From assembly GCF_036417845.1 (NCBI RefSeq), contig NC_089978.1, positions 138,068,288 through 138,132,287 on the forward strand: DNA of 64,000 bases, given 5' to 3'. Shown in pieces: positions 48,401 through 60,310 of the stretch (its first letter is position 1; each line of letters starts with the position of its first letter). Below the pieces are notes generated by a model that had not been told where the DNA came from, did not search any database, and saw only the letters and a list, made by a program, of their open reading frames with translations. This DNA comes from Apteryx mantelli (lineage: Eukaryota; Chordata; Aves; Apterygiformes; Apterygidae). The translations under genes were made by a program, and so were the position numbers.

Positions 48401-48957
48401 AACTAGCAGGTCAGAAGTAGCCTGTAGGACTAGCTATTTTCTCCTTAGAGAAAACACAGAAAAACCGTTAGATATTCTTTTCCATGTTCAGCTAAAAGAT
48501 GGGATAGAAAAGATGGAGGCCATGGCCTTGACATTTGGTCATACACTGGTTCAAAGTATCTGCAAGTGGAATACCCTGGATGGATCACCCCGCTTATAAA
48601 ATAGAATTCGTAGGAAAAACAGAGCAGATGTGAAGAAAAAGGAAAGAATGGAGAGGCTTAATTTTATCTATATGCTGAGGGAGCTGGGAAGCTGATGAAA
48701 TACAGCTATCTTGATTTTTTTGGTGGCAGCAAATGGGGTTGATTTTTCTTGTGATAGCAAAAGGAAAAATGACATTTCAGTCACTTCTCCGAAAGCCACT
48801 CCCCTGCAAAATCCCATTAGGGGCAAGGAGGCTGAAGCCAGGAAGATGAATATCCTGATGTATCCTATCCTCCATGTGTATATGGAGCTGAGGCTATCCT
48901 CAGTTCTTAATTAGTGAGAGAGAAATGATGTACATGTACACCTCCAGGAAGCCATCA
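45415..48957. other. Downstream flank, no gene recognised
   Basis: After the possible 3' UTR (to about 46001) there is a 160-codon open frame at 46908-47390 with no recognisable domain, and imperfect TATCCTA-type repeats near 47705-47770. I see no further lectin exon. Confidence 0.4.
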
Positions 48958-48961
48958 GTGC

Positions 48962-49534
48962 TCTTATCTGAATTATTAACTGAACTTGTGAATTTTACTT
49001 CGGAAGGAATTTAAATAGTTAAGATTTAGAACCAGAGCACCTATCTTTGAAGCTGCCAAGAGTGAACAGGGGAGGAACTCCTAATCAGTGTCAGCGACGA
49101 TGTTCGTCCTTCAAGTTAGGAACATCCTGGGAACCTGTATATATCTAATCAGTCAGCAAAAAACAACTGGCTGTAACCGAGAGTGAACTTTCTTCATTAT
49201 AATATCATTATAATGCTAAAAATCACACCCACTAGGTTGAAGACCCCTAATTGTGGGGAGACCCTTCCTCACTGAGCATGCGTAAGTGAGAAGTGCAGTG
49301 TAAGCAATATGCAAATAATTTAACCAATCATGTAATAGGGGCAGAACAAGGGGCAGCTCTTAGCTGAGAAAAACTGTATAAATACAATGATAAAGAAATA
49401 CCTGGCGTGCTAGCTTTGTGGATTTACCACCTAGCACCCGACTTTGTGCAATCTCGAAATAAAACGGTATCTTGACTCCGTGTGTGGATTGACTTGTTGC
49501 ACACCGGGTAACAAATCCCCGATTTGGGACAACA
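48962..49534 (+). mobile_element. Solo LTR of an endogenous retrovirus, copy 1
   Basis: A 573-bp element in plus orientation flanked by the 4-bp direct repeat GTGC (48958-48961 and 49535-49538). It begins TCTTATCTG, where copy 2 has TGTTATCTG, so the canonical TG is mutated, and it ends ACA. Promoter layout: ATGCAAAT octamer (49309-49316), CCAAT box (49324-49328), TATAAATA (49377-49384), AATAAA (49458-49463), then U5. No internal retroviral sequence follows; recombination between the two LTRs of a provirus explains this. A 4-bp duplication is usual for gammaretrovirus-like elements. Confidence 0.85.
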
Positions 49535-49538
49535 GTGC

Positions 49539-52527
49539 CACGCAGTGGTTCAGTGGGCTGTGACCTGTGAGGTGCAGCAGAGACACCCTGACCAGGGAAA
49601 GGATCTGGGGGGACAGAGTGGGCAGCAGGAGGCAGAGTTAGAAAGAACAGAGGAATGGAAACAGGCAGACTGTGAGATACTACGGTGTATAGCAGTGGAT
49701 TTGACACTGGAAAAGGGTGAGCTTTCCCGCCTAGCCACCTAAAATTTGAGAGGCTCTGAGACAGAATTCATCCTAGCTGTCACCTTAGCATAAGATACAT
49801 CACTCCTTGAAGAGGCCTGTTTCTCCCTCCTTCCTGTAGAATGAGTCTAGACCACTAGATTAGACTATACACCTACTTTTTTGCATAGATGATGTTAAGT
49901 AAGATAAATGTAACTCTTGTTGTCCGATGAACTCCCACTTTCTGAAAACTGTCCTCTCTCTCACTGAGATCCTGATAGTAACTACTGTGTTTAGTTCATA
50001 TGGCAACTGCAATAATCCTCTTCCTGCTAGCTCTAATTGAAAACCCTCTAGAAAGAATGGTTATAGGGATCCACCAGATGTAAAAGTTGAGGGAACATCA
50101 CAGACCTCCTGACAAGACAGGTCTCCAGCCCCAATCTTTCAGAAAGGAAGAGGAGGTGAAGAAATCGCAGCCTAATTTGCAGCACAGGAGCAGCCAGCCA
50201 GCCACGCTGTGTCACTGTGCTGCACGACTGCATTGTGGCTGCTGGGGGTGGGGCACTGAGAAAAGCAGCACCAGGAGGTTGTTCTCCTTTGTCAGGGGTG
50301 AGGGCTTTTCACACCCACAGAGAGCTTTTCTTCCTTCTGGTGTTGACTCAACACCCCTTTTATAGATGCTCTGGGTGGGGCCGTAACATTTAGTGCGGGA
50401 ACAGTCAGACACGTGTGTGAGAACCATGCCTAGGGTCCAATATCCCTGCTACCAACCCCTTTGTCATGATTCCTGCCCAAAGAAAGAGAGCACCAACTGG
50501 AGATAAAATATGCAGGTCAAAGAACTTGCATAGTGACAAAAGGAAAGCCTAAGTGTAGAGATTTTTTTCAATCAAGACTGTAGACATTTCTAACCCTGAT
50601 TCCCACCACATCACCTCCAGCTTTATACCAGTGCAGCTGGCAGCCTGTCCTGGTGCAGCTGGGATGCACTGGACATCATGGACAGTGCTCACCTCAGCTC
50701 CTGGGAAGGGGAGAACCGGAAACTGCCCATATGTAAACACAGCCTCCACTTCCTTCAACAACCATTTGCATATTACTCAGAGACTTAAAGGTTGTTAAAA
50801 CCACAGTGGTATTTGCTGGCAGCTCAGATCAGGTCACCTGAAAGCATTCTCAAACAGTAGGGTTGTAATTGCACTCATGTTTCTCTTGAAATCGTCCAGG
50901 AAGGCTATGAAATGTGGACTCACTGCATGTGCACCCTTGTCAGGAGAATGGGTCAAGATTAGGCCTATTTCCCAGAAATAAACAGCTTTACAAGGATTTT
51001 CTTAGGAAAGAGAACACATTATTTCAGGCTGCTTTGCAAAATGCAAAACTAAGAAGAAAATTGCAGAAGCAATCCAATGGCAGGGTAAGGGGCTTTATGG
51101 AAAAAAATGGCCCCAGACTCTTGCTTCTCCTGACATGACTAGATATGCATGTAATCATAGTGCTAGCAGACAAGAGTGGTTTTGAACTTGTGAGCACAAT
51201 GCCACCTGTGAACACATGAACACAAAAGCATCCATAACCAGATAGAACTGCTCTGGGAACTAGTAATTTAAAACAGGAGTTAAATGACATTGTTTTTTAC
51301 AGCCAAGAGGAGGCCCTTCAATCTTTTAAAATGAATGTAAATTAATCCATGTCCTGAGAAGCCAAATACTTGCAGAAAGAGAAGGGCTACAGACAGGCAG
51401 ACATCTTCAGGAGACTATGCCAGCTTTTGAAGAGGCTGGGAATGTCCTTCACGAACAAGAGGGGAACACTCAGGCTCATCTGCCTCTGACATAACCTCAC
51501 AGAAAAAAATCAAAGTGGAAGATCCCTAAAGAGGAAGACCCAGGCTTCCACCTTCAGAGAGAAAGAACTTCTGTAACAGAAACATCAGGAAGAAACCAGG
51601 TTAAAAAGTAAAAATATCCCCCTTTCTATCTTCTTCTTTCCTTGTCTCCCTCTACTGTTTCCTTCTTAATTTTGCCTTCTGAAAAGCAGCCTGGAGTAAT
51701 CTGTGTGAACTGCTGTGATCACCAATTCCCAGCTCTTTCCAGCATTGCTGAACATCTACAATTCCTGCTGATCTGAGTGACAGCTGCAGAAGGCCACCAA
51801 CGTGAGCACTGTGGCAGAGTTTTCCTCACAGCTTTTCTACACTGTGTTTTAAATTTACTGACCATCCGTGCTGTTTGTTTGCTCAGGTCAGAGACCACTC
51901 TGGAGCTCCCCAGCCTCTACAGAAGAGAAAACATCAGCTGTGCTGTATTTATAGATGCATTTTTGTGTCAGGTCCAGCAGCTGCTGTCTTTCCTGTCACA
52001 TGACAATGTAATTTCAAGCATACTTCTTCCCAGAAAGACCCTGAGATAATCTGCCACAGGGCAGAGGTGGGATCTGCAGGCAGCCTGAGTGCTGTACAAG
52101 GTCAGGCTGCCTGTATGCACAGTGTGGACTTGCTGAGACTGCCTTGGGGTTCAGGCTACTTGTGAAACCTGCCAGCCTAGCTACCACAGAGGTCTGTTCT
52201 TAGTTCCCAATACCGCTCACTAAGAAAATATGTAGTGTAGTGAGGAAAATGGAAGAAAGACCTGTCTTGTCTCAGCGTTGTACAGGCTAGACCTCGAGAA
52301 GTTCTGCTCAAGTGCCAAGGCTCCTCACTGTAGACTACTCAGCTGTACAAAACATCACAGGTGATGTGCAAGGCTCCCTCAGTTCACTTACGCCAAGAAG
52401 AGAGGGACACCTGCCTGTGACCTCAGCCACATCAGGAATCTTACCTCCCTGGCTGGAAAGAAAGTCAGAGATTTAAGAGTCTGCTGTCATCCTCTAGGGG
52501 AGGTAAGAACCTCACTTACCAGAAGTC
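49539..52527. other. Segment between two inverted LTRs
   Basis: About 3.0 kb with no gene or retroviral domain that I can recognise; small open frames only. It is not the interior of a provirus, because the flanking LTRs point in opposite directions and have different target duplications. Confidence 0.5.
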
Positions 52528-52531
52528 ATAT

Positions 52532-53104
52532 TGTTGTCCCAAATCGGGGATTTGTTACCCGGTGTGCAACAAGTCAATCCACACACGGAGTCAAGATACC
52601 GTTTTATTTCGAGATTGCACAAAGTCGGGTGCTAGGTGGTAAATCCACAAAGCTAGCACGCCAGGTATTTCTTTATCATTGTATTTATACAGTTTTTCTC
52701 AGCCAAGAGCTGCCCCTTGTTCTGCCCCTATTACATGATTGGTTAAATTATTTGCATATTGCTTACACTGCACTTCTCACTTACGCATGCTCAGTGAGGA
52801 AGGGTCTCCCCACAATTAGGGGTCTTCAACCTAGTGGGTGTGATTTTTAGCATTATAATGATATTATAATGAAGAAAGTTCACTCTCGGTTACAGCCAGT
52901 TGTTTTTTGCTGACTGATTAGATATATACAGGTTCCCAGGATGTTCCTAACTTGAAGGACGAACATCGTCGCTGACACTGATTAGGAGTTCCTCCCCTGT
53001 TCACTCTTGGCAGCTTCAAAGATAGGTGCTCTGGTTCTAAATCTTAACTATTTAAATTCCTTCCGAAGTAAAATTCACAAGTTCAGTTAATAATTCAGAT
53101 AACA
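52532..53104 (-). mobile_element. Solo LTR of an endogenous retrovirus, copy 2
   Basis: The same 573-bp element in minus orientation, with canonical TG...CA ends and the 4-bp direct repeat ATAT (52528-52531 and 53105-53108). My base-by-base reading finds only two differences from copy 1: the second base of the LTR, and one C/T change at about 52704. All promoter elements are conserved. It also contains a perfect inverted repeat, CATTATAAT / ATTATAATG, with a three-base centre in the U3 part. Confidence 0.87.
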
Positions 53105-53108
53105 ATAT

Positions 53109-54988
53109 CCCACTGATCTGTTGTTTCAGACCTCTGTGCAAACCCAGGAACAATGCGTCTGCACATTGTTTTAACTATTGCCAAATAAGTCTGCAGTTCT
53201 GAAGTACAGGATGACAACCTCAAAACAATACCGAGATCTCACTCTGCATTATATTTGAGCAGGGCTAGCTCAAATTTGATTCCTTCAGGAACAAGTGAAG
53301 TGAGGCATGAATTCAATATACACAATATATTCTTGGAGCAATGATGCACGCTGTCAGCTGTGCTGTGAAGCCAACAAAGAAATTCTTATTTTAAATGTCC
53401 TTTTCATTTTTTTAAAGTCAAATCAGCCAGAACTGGAAGCACTTAGTTGTCTGCCCTCGGGTGTTTCTTTTACCTGGATGAATTTCAAAGGCAGGTGCAA
53501 ACATTAAGAGCCCCTGAACAAACACACAAAAGCTTTTTCTAATGGAAAATGTTTGAAAATCTCAGCAGAGGACTTGTGATCTCCTATGTGAAGCTTTATT
53601 CTACGTGTTATTCAGAGTAATGTACATGACTGGGAACTCACTTGTGTTTACACTAGTGGTGATATCAGGAGAATAAAACATGTTTGTCTGAGACTTCAGC
53701 TAACCACCAAGGCTTGTTGAAGTAGACGGGAGAAAAGGGCGATTTTAGAAATATTCATGAAAAGTTCTCTTTCTAACAAATTTAGTTCCTAATCAGTTCT
53801 TTTAGCCATATTTATGAATACTTTTGCATAGGAGTAATCTCTTAGGCCCTACTTCAGTAAGGTAATTAGTTAAATGAAAAGCATTATGCAGCAAGCTTTT
53901 GACTTGACCTTGGGGTCGCTGAGAATTTCTGTGCCATTCCTCTTTCCATGAAATGTCTTTATGCTATATTAACATTTCAGTGCGTGATAAAATATCATTA
54001 TTTGAACATAAGCATATTTATTCTGCTATTTGTGATAATTCTAATAACTAAATGAGCATTTTAATTACATACTGAGGTCACTGCTACTTGCTGCCTATAC
54101 TAGAAGCTGACATGCAGAAAGATCAGGGTTGACAACAGTCAGGGGAGAGAGCTCTTACAGATACATGGAATAGTTGCACATAAGCAGATAGAGCTCGAAG
54201 TTTGTTTTTGTTTTTGTTTTTGTTTTACCAAAAATGATAACAACATGCGAAAACATAAAGAAGAACATTACCCAGGGTGAGAAATTATCACATGAAAGTC
54301 TGGAAAAGTTAGAATCAAGCTTGCCCAGAAAGTCTTAATGCAGATCTTTTGGGCATATGCATACTTTTACATAATTACATATTGAATTCTGCATGTCAAA
54401 TGAATAATTTCAGATAATTTTTCCTCCCTTATTTTGTTTCTGAAAGATCCGTGATTGCGTATACTGACTCATTACACAGAAATGCTCTACTGGTAATTAC
54501 AAATAAATAGGAAATTCTGAGTTACCGTGAACCTAATCATTGGAAATTAATGAATATTTATTTTATGGTAATACAAAAAGGTAAACAAATACTGACATTT
54601 TGCCAAAATTCCTACATCTAACCAGCCCAAGCCTATTTATGAAATAGTAATATAGCATTTATTTCTTAGGATATTGTGTAACATGTTCATTTATTTGTTC
54701 TTATTCCCTTTAGATACAATCACAGCACTGACTTTGAGAATACTAGTGTTCTGGTCTCTTATAGCTGCAACAGTAGCCCTCAATAAGGTCAGGAAAAAAC
54801 TTGCACACAGCTCTAAAGCTTTCTCTAAAGAGAAGTTTAGGTAGGTTAATAAAGCACTGGACTAGAAAAATGTTCCAGACGTCACTGCTTTCAGGATCAC
54901 GCAATGCACAGAGACCTCCAGCCACTCTCCATTAGTCTAAGTAACCCTCTTGTCACTGAAATCAGGAGAAAAACTCCTTAACACCAAT
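53109..54988. other. Intergenic, nothing recognised
   Basis: AT-rich sequence with a short (GTTTTT)n repeat at 54200-54227. No exon or named repeat could be supported. Confidence 0.45.
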
Positions 54989-55496
54989 GTAGCATTAAGA
55001 AGCAGGCATTCTCTTTATTACGGCACCGGTTGCACGGGGGATAGCTCTACCCAACGTGCACACCGTGTGTCACATCATCTAAAGTTTATATTGCTCTATC
55101 CTATACATATGCATTAAATTTCTAGGAATTATTATACATATTCATTCTATTTCCTAGAACTAATTACTACATTTACATAATCATTACGCATGAGGTCTGA
55201 GTCTTTGGGGGTCTTCCGTGGGGGTCTCTGGTGGTCTCTGGTGGTCCCTAGTGGTGTCAGAAGAGGTGTCACTCAGCATCTTGCCATGAACTTTGCTCTA
55301 CTTTTCCATACATGGTCTCAACTTGGCCTGCTTCCTTGTTTGAGAAAAGCTGTCTTGGTCCTAATCTTGGCTCCAACTGGCTTCTGCTGGTTTATCTGTA
55401 CTTTTTCAGGATGTATCAGTCCCAGCTGCACCTGTGTCCTTGGGTATGTTTGGCTGAGGTTCCTGTCGAGACTCCTTCTTGTCCGAGCTGGTAACA
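54989..55496 (-). mobile_element. Third LTR, unrelated to the 573-bp pair
   Basis: A 508-bp minus-strand block with TG...CA ends (TGTTACC to GCTACA). Toward the 3' end are an ATATAAAC TATA-like site (about 55085-55092) and AATAAA (complement of 55014-55019), about 65 bases apart, with a very short U5. Sequence just upstream on its strand is a polypurine tract (55497-55525), as expected before a 3' LTR. No matching target repeats were found next to the ends, so the element is probably a truncated provirus remnant. Confidence 0.6.
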
Positions 55497-55525
55497 GTTC
55501 CCCCATTCCCCCCCCCCCCCTTTGA
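55497..55525 (-). other. Polypurine tract before the third LTR
   Basis: On the minus strand: A's, a run of about 14 G, AATGGGGGAAC, then the LTR's TG. Polypurine tracts at this position prime plus-strand synthesis in retroviruses. Confidence 0.5.
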
Positions 55526-56019
55526 GACTCTTTTTTGTCTGGGGCCTTTGGTAACACTCTTAACTCCCCAAAAATGAAATCTCAAGGAGAAGGGGTTGTG
55601 AGCCATACTGTTAGTACTTATGATCCAGTCATCTGTACACAACAATACAGTCAATGTGAAGGTGCACCCTTTTTCTCCATCTCCTCTCAGTGTCTGAGAG
55701 ACCCAGCCATCCCCATACTGGTGAAAGCGATGCCTCTTCTTTCAAAAATAATCCACATGTGTCTTCATCCCACTCACAAAGACAGCCAGATTCAGTGCAA
55801 GTCCGCAGGACATGACACTCCTGACCTCTATCCTGAAGCTAACAGACCACATCTCCACATTTCATTCAATCTTCACTCTCCAGCTCTGTCAAGTCTGACA
55901 CTGCTGCTCTGTGAGATGAAGGGCTCAACCACTAAATATCTCTCAAAGTCAGCTCTGCCAAAGCCCATTCCATAGCACTGTCTGGGCTCTACTTAGAACT
56001 CTTGAGGCCTTCCCCCTCT
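55526..56019. other. Spacer between LTR and CR1
   Basis: About 500 bases lying where the internal 3' part of the minus-strand retroviral element would be. I could not recognise env or other coding sequence, so it may be host DNA. Confidence 0.35.
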
Positions 56020-56566
56020 CGGAAGTTGTGGGCGCTTTGTCGGAAGCAGCTGAGGAAGTAGGGCTGATTGCTGCTAACAGGAAAGGGCAGCTGGGCAAGG
56101 ACAACTAGAGGAGGCCTTAACTTCTCCTGCGAGAAGCTCTAGCTAGGTGTAGCTGCCACTAACAATCGATCGCTCATCCAAGTGGCCCTTGATTAGGGTG
56201 GGTCAGTGACTGGCTGAGTCAGTGCTAGGGAGAGGCCGACCGTAAGAGCCAGGCCCAGGGCGCAGCTCCCAGAGGCAGCAGTTTGCACAGCAGGGCACAA
56301 GAAGGCACCTTCGTTTCCGATCCCAGCACTGTATGCTTGCTCCGGTACGGTCATGACACTCTGCAGCGCACGTTGCCCAGGAGTCGCTGCATCCTCTGTG
56401 TCAGAGGCTTGGGCCCAGGCGGACCCTCTGACAGCAGATGCAACTCTAAAGGTCTCAGGCTGCAGGGAGTGTCAGCCTGCTGTGTAGCATCCGAGAAGAG
56501 GAGAAGGAGCTAGAGAGGGTATTCTCGGAGACTGCACAGCTTCATGAGTCTCAAGCCGCCAGAGCA

Positions 56567-57046
56567 GTGGAGTTGCGGGAGGGCTCTGTGCCGTGTGAAA
56601 CAGTACATCATAACACTGTAGAAGGCGCCTGGAAGCTGGTCGCTTCTCGTAGGAGGAGAAAGGCTCCTCCTGCTCCCGAGGACTTGCAAGTGAAGAACAG
56701 GTTTGGTGCCCTGCAGGATGAGGAGGAGCTGGACATGGCTGCAAGGGAAGTAACTGGGGCAACAGACCCTGTGCCTCGCGGGAACAGCCGGAAGAAGCGG
56801 CGGGTGACTGTTGTGGGTGACTCCCTGCTGCAGGGGACGGAGGCACCTATCTGCCGACCTGACCTCTTGTCTAGAGAGGTTTGTTGCCTGCCGGGGCTCG
56901 CGTACGAGATGTCGTGGAAAGACTGCCAAGGCTTGGCCACTCATCGGACTAGTACCCTCTGCCGCTCTGCCATGTGGGCACTAATGACACCAAGGGCAAA
57001 CTGGAAACCATCGAAGAGGATTTCCGAGCTCTGGGGATGGTGGTGA
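56567..57046 (+). pseudogene. CR1 ORF1 remnant
   Basis: An open segment of ORF1 with a basic N-terminal part (SRRRRKAPP), the same M-A-A-R-E-V sequence as the intact copy's fragment, and VVGDSLLQG. The frame shifts after the CLPG motif; the GTND-equivalent block appears in another frame at about 56974-56985, so the esterase-like domain is interrupted. Confidence 0.8.
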
Positions 57047-57657
57047 AGGGTCTGGGAGCCCAGGTCATCGTCTCCTCAATCCCGCCAGTGAGGGGGATGG
57101 AGGAGACGGACTTTCCAAGCCAACAGCTGGCTGCGCCGCTGGTGTTGCCAAGAGGGTTTTGGTTTCTACGAGCATGGGCCCCTGTCTGAAGATCGACAGC
57201 TGATGGGGAGAGCTGGGCTCCACCTCACTAAGCGGGGCACGTGTGTCTATGCCAACAGGTTGGCCAGCCTGCTAAGGAGGACTGTAAACTAGGAAAGATG
57301 GGGCAAGGGGAGCGTTAGAGTGACCGGGTAGTTGGCAAAACACGGCTCGAGGCGGGGTGCCTGCAGCCAGGGAAGTGCGCATGGGCTGTGGCTACGGAGG
57401 AGCCCCTTGTATCCCTCCTGGGAAAGCCGCGTGCTCGATCAGCGCTCTGAAGTGCCTGTACACCAATGCATGCAGCATGGGCACTAAAGAGGAAGAACTA
57501 GAGAGCTGTGTGTGTGGTTGCAGGGCCATGATCATGAGCTCATGCAATTACAGAGATGTGGTGGGATCGTTCACATGACTGGCGTGCTGTCCTAGATGGC
57601 TACCTGCTTTTTAGGAAGGCCAGGCCAGGAAAGCGAGGTGGTGGAGTTGCTCTTTAG

Positions 57658-60226
57658 GTGAGAGAGCAACTGGAATGTATCGAGCTCTGCCTAGGGGTGG
57701 CTGAAGAGCGAGTCGAGAGCTTATGGGGAAGGATAAAAGGGCAGGCTAGCATGGGGGACACTGTGGTGGGTGTTTACTACAGGCCACCTGATCGGGAAGA
57801 GGAAGTGGCGGAGGCCTTCTACAGACGGCTGGAAGTAGCCTCACGATCACGGGCGCCGGCTCTCATGGGGGACTTCAACCAGCCTGATAGCTGCTGGAGA
57901 CACAACACAGCTAGGCGCAAACACTCCAGGAAGTTCCTGCAGAGCATTGGTGATAACTTTTTGACACAAGTGGTGGAGGAGCCAACGAGGAGAGGTGTGC
58001 TGCTGCTGCACCTCGTACTAACAAACAGAGAAGGACTGGCCGAAGATGTGAAGGTCGGGGGCAGCCTTGGGGGCAGTGACCACGAGATGGTGGAGTTCAG
58101 GATGCTGCGAGGAGGAGGCAGGGCAATAAGCCGGATCGCAGCCCTGGACTTCAGCAGAGCAAACTTTGGCCTCTTCAGGGACGTACTTGGAGGAATCCCA
58201 TGGGTTAGGGCCCTAGAAGGAGTGGGGGGTGCCCAAGAGAGCGGGTTACTAGTCAAGCATCACTTCCTGCAAGCTCAAGATCGGAGCATCGCTATGAGTA
58301 AGGAGGCAGGAGGCCTGCATGGCTGAGCAAGGAGCTCCTGGCAAAACTCAGCCAGAAGAAGGAAGTAGAGAGAATGTGGAAAGGGGGACAGGCCACTTGG
58401 GAGGACTATAGGCACGTTGTCAGCGTCTGCAGGGATGCGACGAGGAAGGCCAGGGCCCATTTGGAATTAAATCTGGCAAGGGATGTCAAGGACAAGAAGA
58501 AGGGCTTCTTCGCATACATCAGGAGCAAAAGGAAGACTAGGGAAAATGCGGGCCCGCTGCTGAATGGGGTGGCTGCCCTGGTGAGAGAAGGCAGAGTTAC
58601 TGAATGCCGCCTTTGCGTCAGTCTTTCCTGCTCAGGCCAGCCCTCAGGACTCGCAGACGCTGGAGGCAAGAGAGAAAGTCTGGAGAAAGGAAGCCTTCCC
58701 CTTGGTTGACGAGGATGGGGTTAGAGATCATTTAGTGAAACCTGACACCCACAAATCCATGGGCCCCGCTGGGATGCACCCACGAGCGCTGAGGGAGCTG
58801 GCGGATGTTATTGCTAGGCCACTCTCCATCATCTTTGCAAGGTCCTGGAGAACAGGAGAGGTGCCTGAGGACCGGAAGAAAGCCAGCATCACCCCACTCT
58901 TCGAAAAGGGCAAGAAGGAGCACCCAGGGAACTACAGGCCAGTCAGGCTCACCTCCATCCCTCGAAAGGTGATGGAGCAGCTCGTCCTGGGGGCCATCTC
59001 TAAGGCTGTGGCGGACCAGAAGGCGAGCAGGAGTGGTCAGCGTGCCTTCCCCGAGGGGAAATGATGCTTAACCGATCTGACAGCCTTCTATGCTGGAATG
59101 CCTGCCTGGGTAGATGAGGCGAGAGCAGTGGATGTTGTCGACCTTGACTTCAGGAAGGCTTTCCACACTGTCTCCTGTAACATCCTCATAGGCAAGCTCA
59201 GGAAGCGTGGGTTAGATGAGTGGCCGGTGAGGTGGCTTGAGAACTGGCTGGCTGGCAGAGCTCAGAGGGTTGTGCTCCACTGATGTGGAGAGTCTAGGTG
59301 GAGGCCTGTAGCTAGTGTTGCCGCGCCAGGGGTCAGTCCTGGGTCCAGTCTTGCTCAACTTCTTCATCAGCGACCTGGCTGAAGGGACAGAGTGCCTCCT
59401 CGGCAAGTTTGCTGATGATACAAACCGGGGAGGAGTGGCTGATGCAGCAGAGGGCCGTGCTGCCGGTCAGAGGGGGCTGGCGAGATGAGCAGGCAGGAAC
59501 CTCCTGAAGTTCAACAAAGGCAATTGCAGGGTCCTGCACCGAGGGGGGAATAAGGCCCTGCAGCAGGACAGGCTGGGGGCTGAGCTGCTGGAAAGCAGCT
59601 CTGCAGAGAAGGACCTGGGAGTGCTGCTGGACACCAAGTTAAGCACGAGGCAGCAATGTGCCCTTGTGGCCAAGAAGGCCAATGGTATCCTGGGAGGTGG
59701 GGTGGGGGAGGGGTGTGTGCATCAGGAAGAGTGTTGTCAGCAGGTGGAGGGAGGTGAGCCTCCCCCTCAACTCAGCCCTGGTGAGGCCTCATGTGGAGTA
59801 CTGGGTCCAGTTCTGGGCTCCCCATTACAAGAGGGATGTGGCACTACTGGAGCAAGTCCAGCGAAGGGCTACAGAGATGATGAGGGCACTGGAGCAGCTC
59901 TCTCTTATGAGGAAGGGCTGAGAGAGCTGCGCCTGTTTAGGCTGGCGAAGAGAGGACTGGGAGGGGATCTTATTAATGTGTACAAATATCTGAAGGGAGG
60001 GTGTCAAGAGGATGGAACCAGACTCTTTTCAGTGATGCCCAGCGACAGGACGCGAGGCAACGGGCACAAACTGAACCACAGGCAGTTCCATCTGAACATG
60101 AGGAAAAAGCTCTTCACTGTGAGGGTGACAGAGCACTGGAGGAGGTTTCCCAGAGAGGTTGTGGAGTCTCCTTCTCTGGAGATATTCAAAACCCGCCTGG
60201 ACCTGCTCCTGTGCAATGTGCTCTAG
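57658..60226 (+). pseudogene. CR1 ORF2 remnant, multiple breaks
   Basis: Pieces match the intact ORF2 in order: endonuclease with GVYYRPP, GDFN and SDH (57658-58326), a stop in the linker (58324-58326), RT core with NYRPV (58702-59064), V-D-L-D-F-R-K-A-F (59098-59283), FADDT region near 59410, and the conserved C-terminus to 60226. At least five frame changes or stops separate them, so no functional enzyme can be made. Confidence 0.85.
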
Positions 60227-60310
60227 GTGACCCTGCTTGAGCAGGGGGGTTGGACTAGATGATCTCCAGAGGTTCCTTCCAACCTCAGCCATTCTGTGTG
60301 ATTCTGTATG

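Larger units (their letters stand above)
56020..60310 (+). mobile_element. CR1 LINE, nearly full length, decayed
   Basis: About 4.3 kb in plus orientation, ending at the CR1 3' tail (ATTCTGTGTGATTCTGTATG at about 60291-60310). Unlike the copy at 20-23 kb it has the ORF1 start region and GC-rich 5' sequence, from roughly 56020, that probably is CR1 5' UTR; that left limit is a guess. ORF1 shows the GDSL box (about 56817) but is shifted soon afterwards. ORF2 is broken into several frames: endonuclease part (57658-58326), linker (58374-58709), RT part (58702-59283), and C-terminus (59621-60226), with stops and indels between. It is a dead copy. Confidence 0.88.

Noticed and set aside
48958-53108. 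A single provirus bounded by the two 573-bp LTRs
   Set aside because: The LTRs are inverted, have different 4-bp duplications, and enclose no retroviral genes.
55240-55275. tRNA-Leu-like primer binding site (TGGTGTCAGAAG) on the plus strand
   Set aside because: It lies inside the minus-strand LTR, follows local GGTCTCTGGT repeats and has no plus-strand LTR before it. Probably a coincidence.
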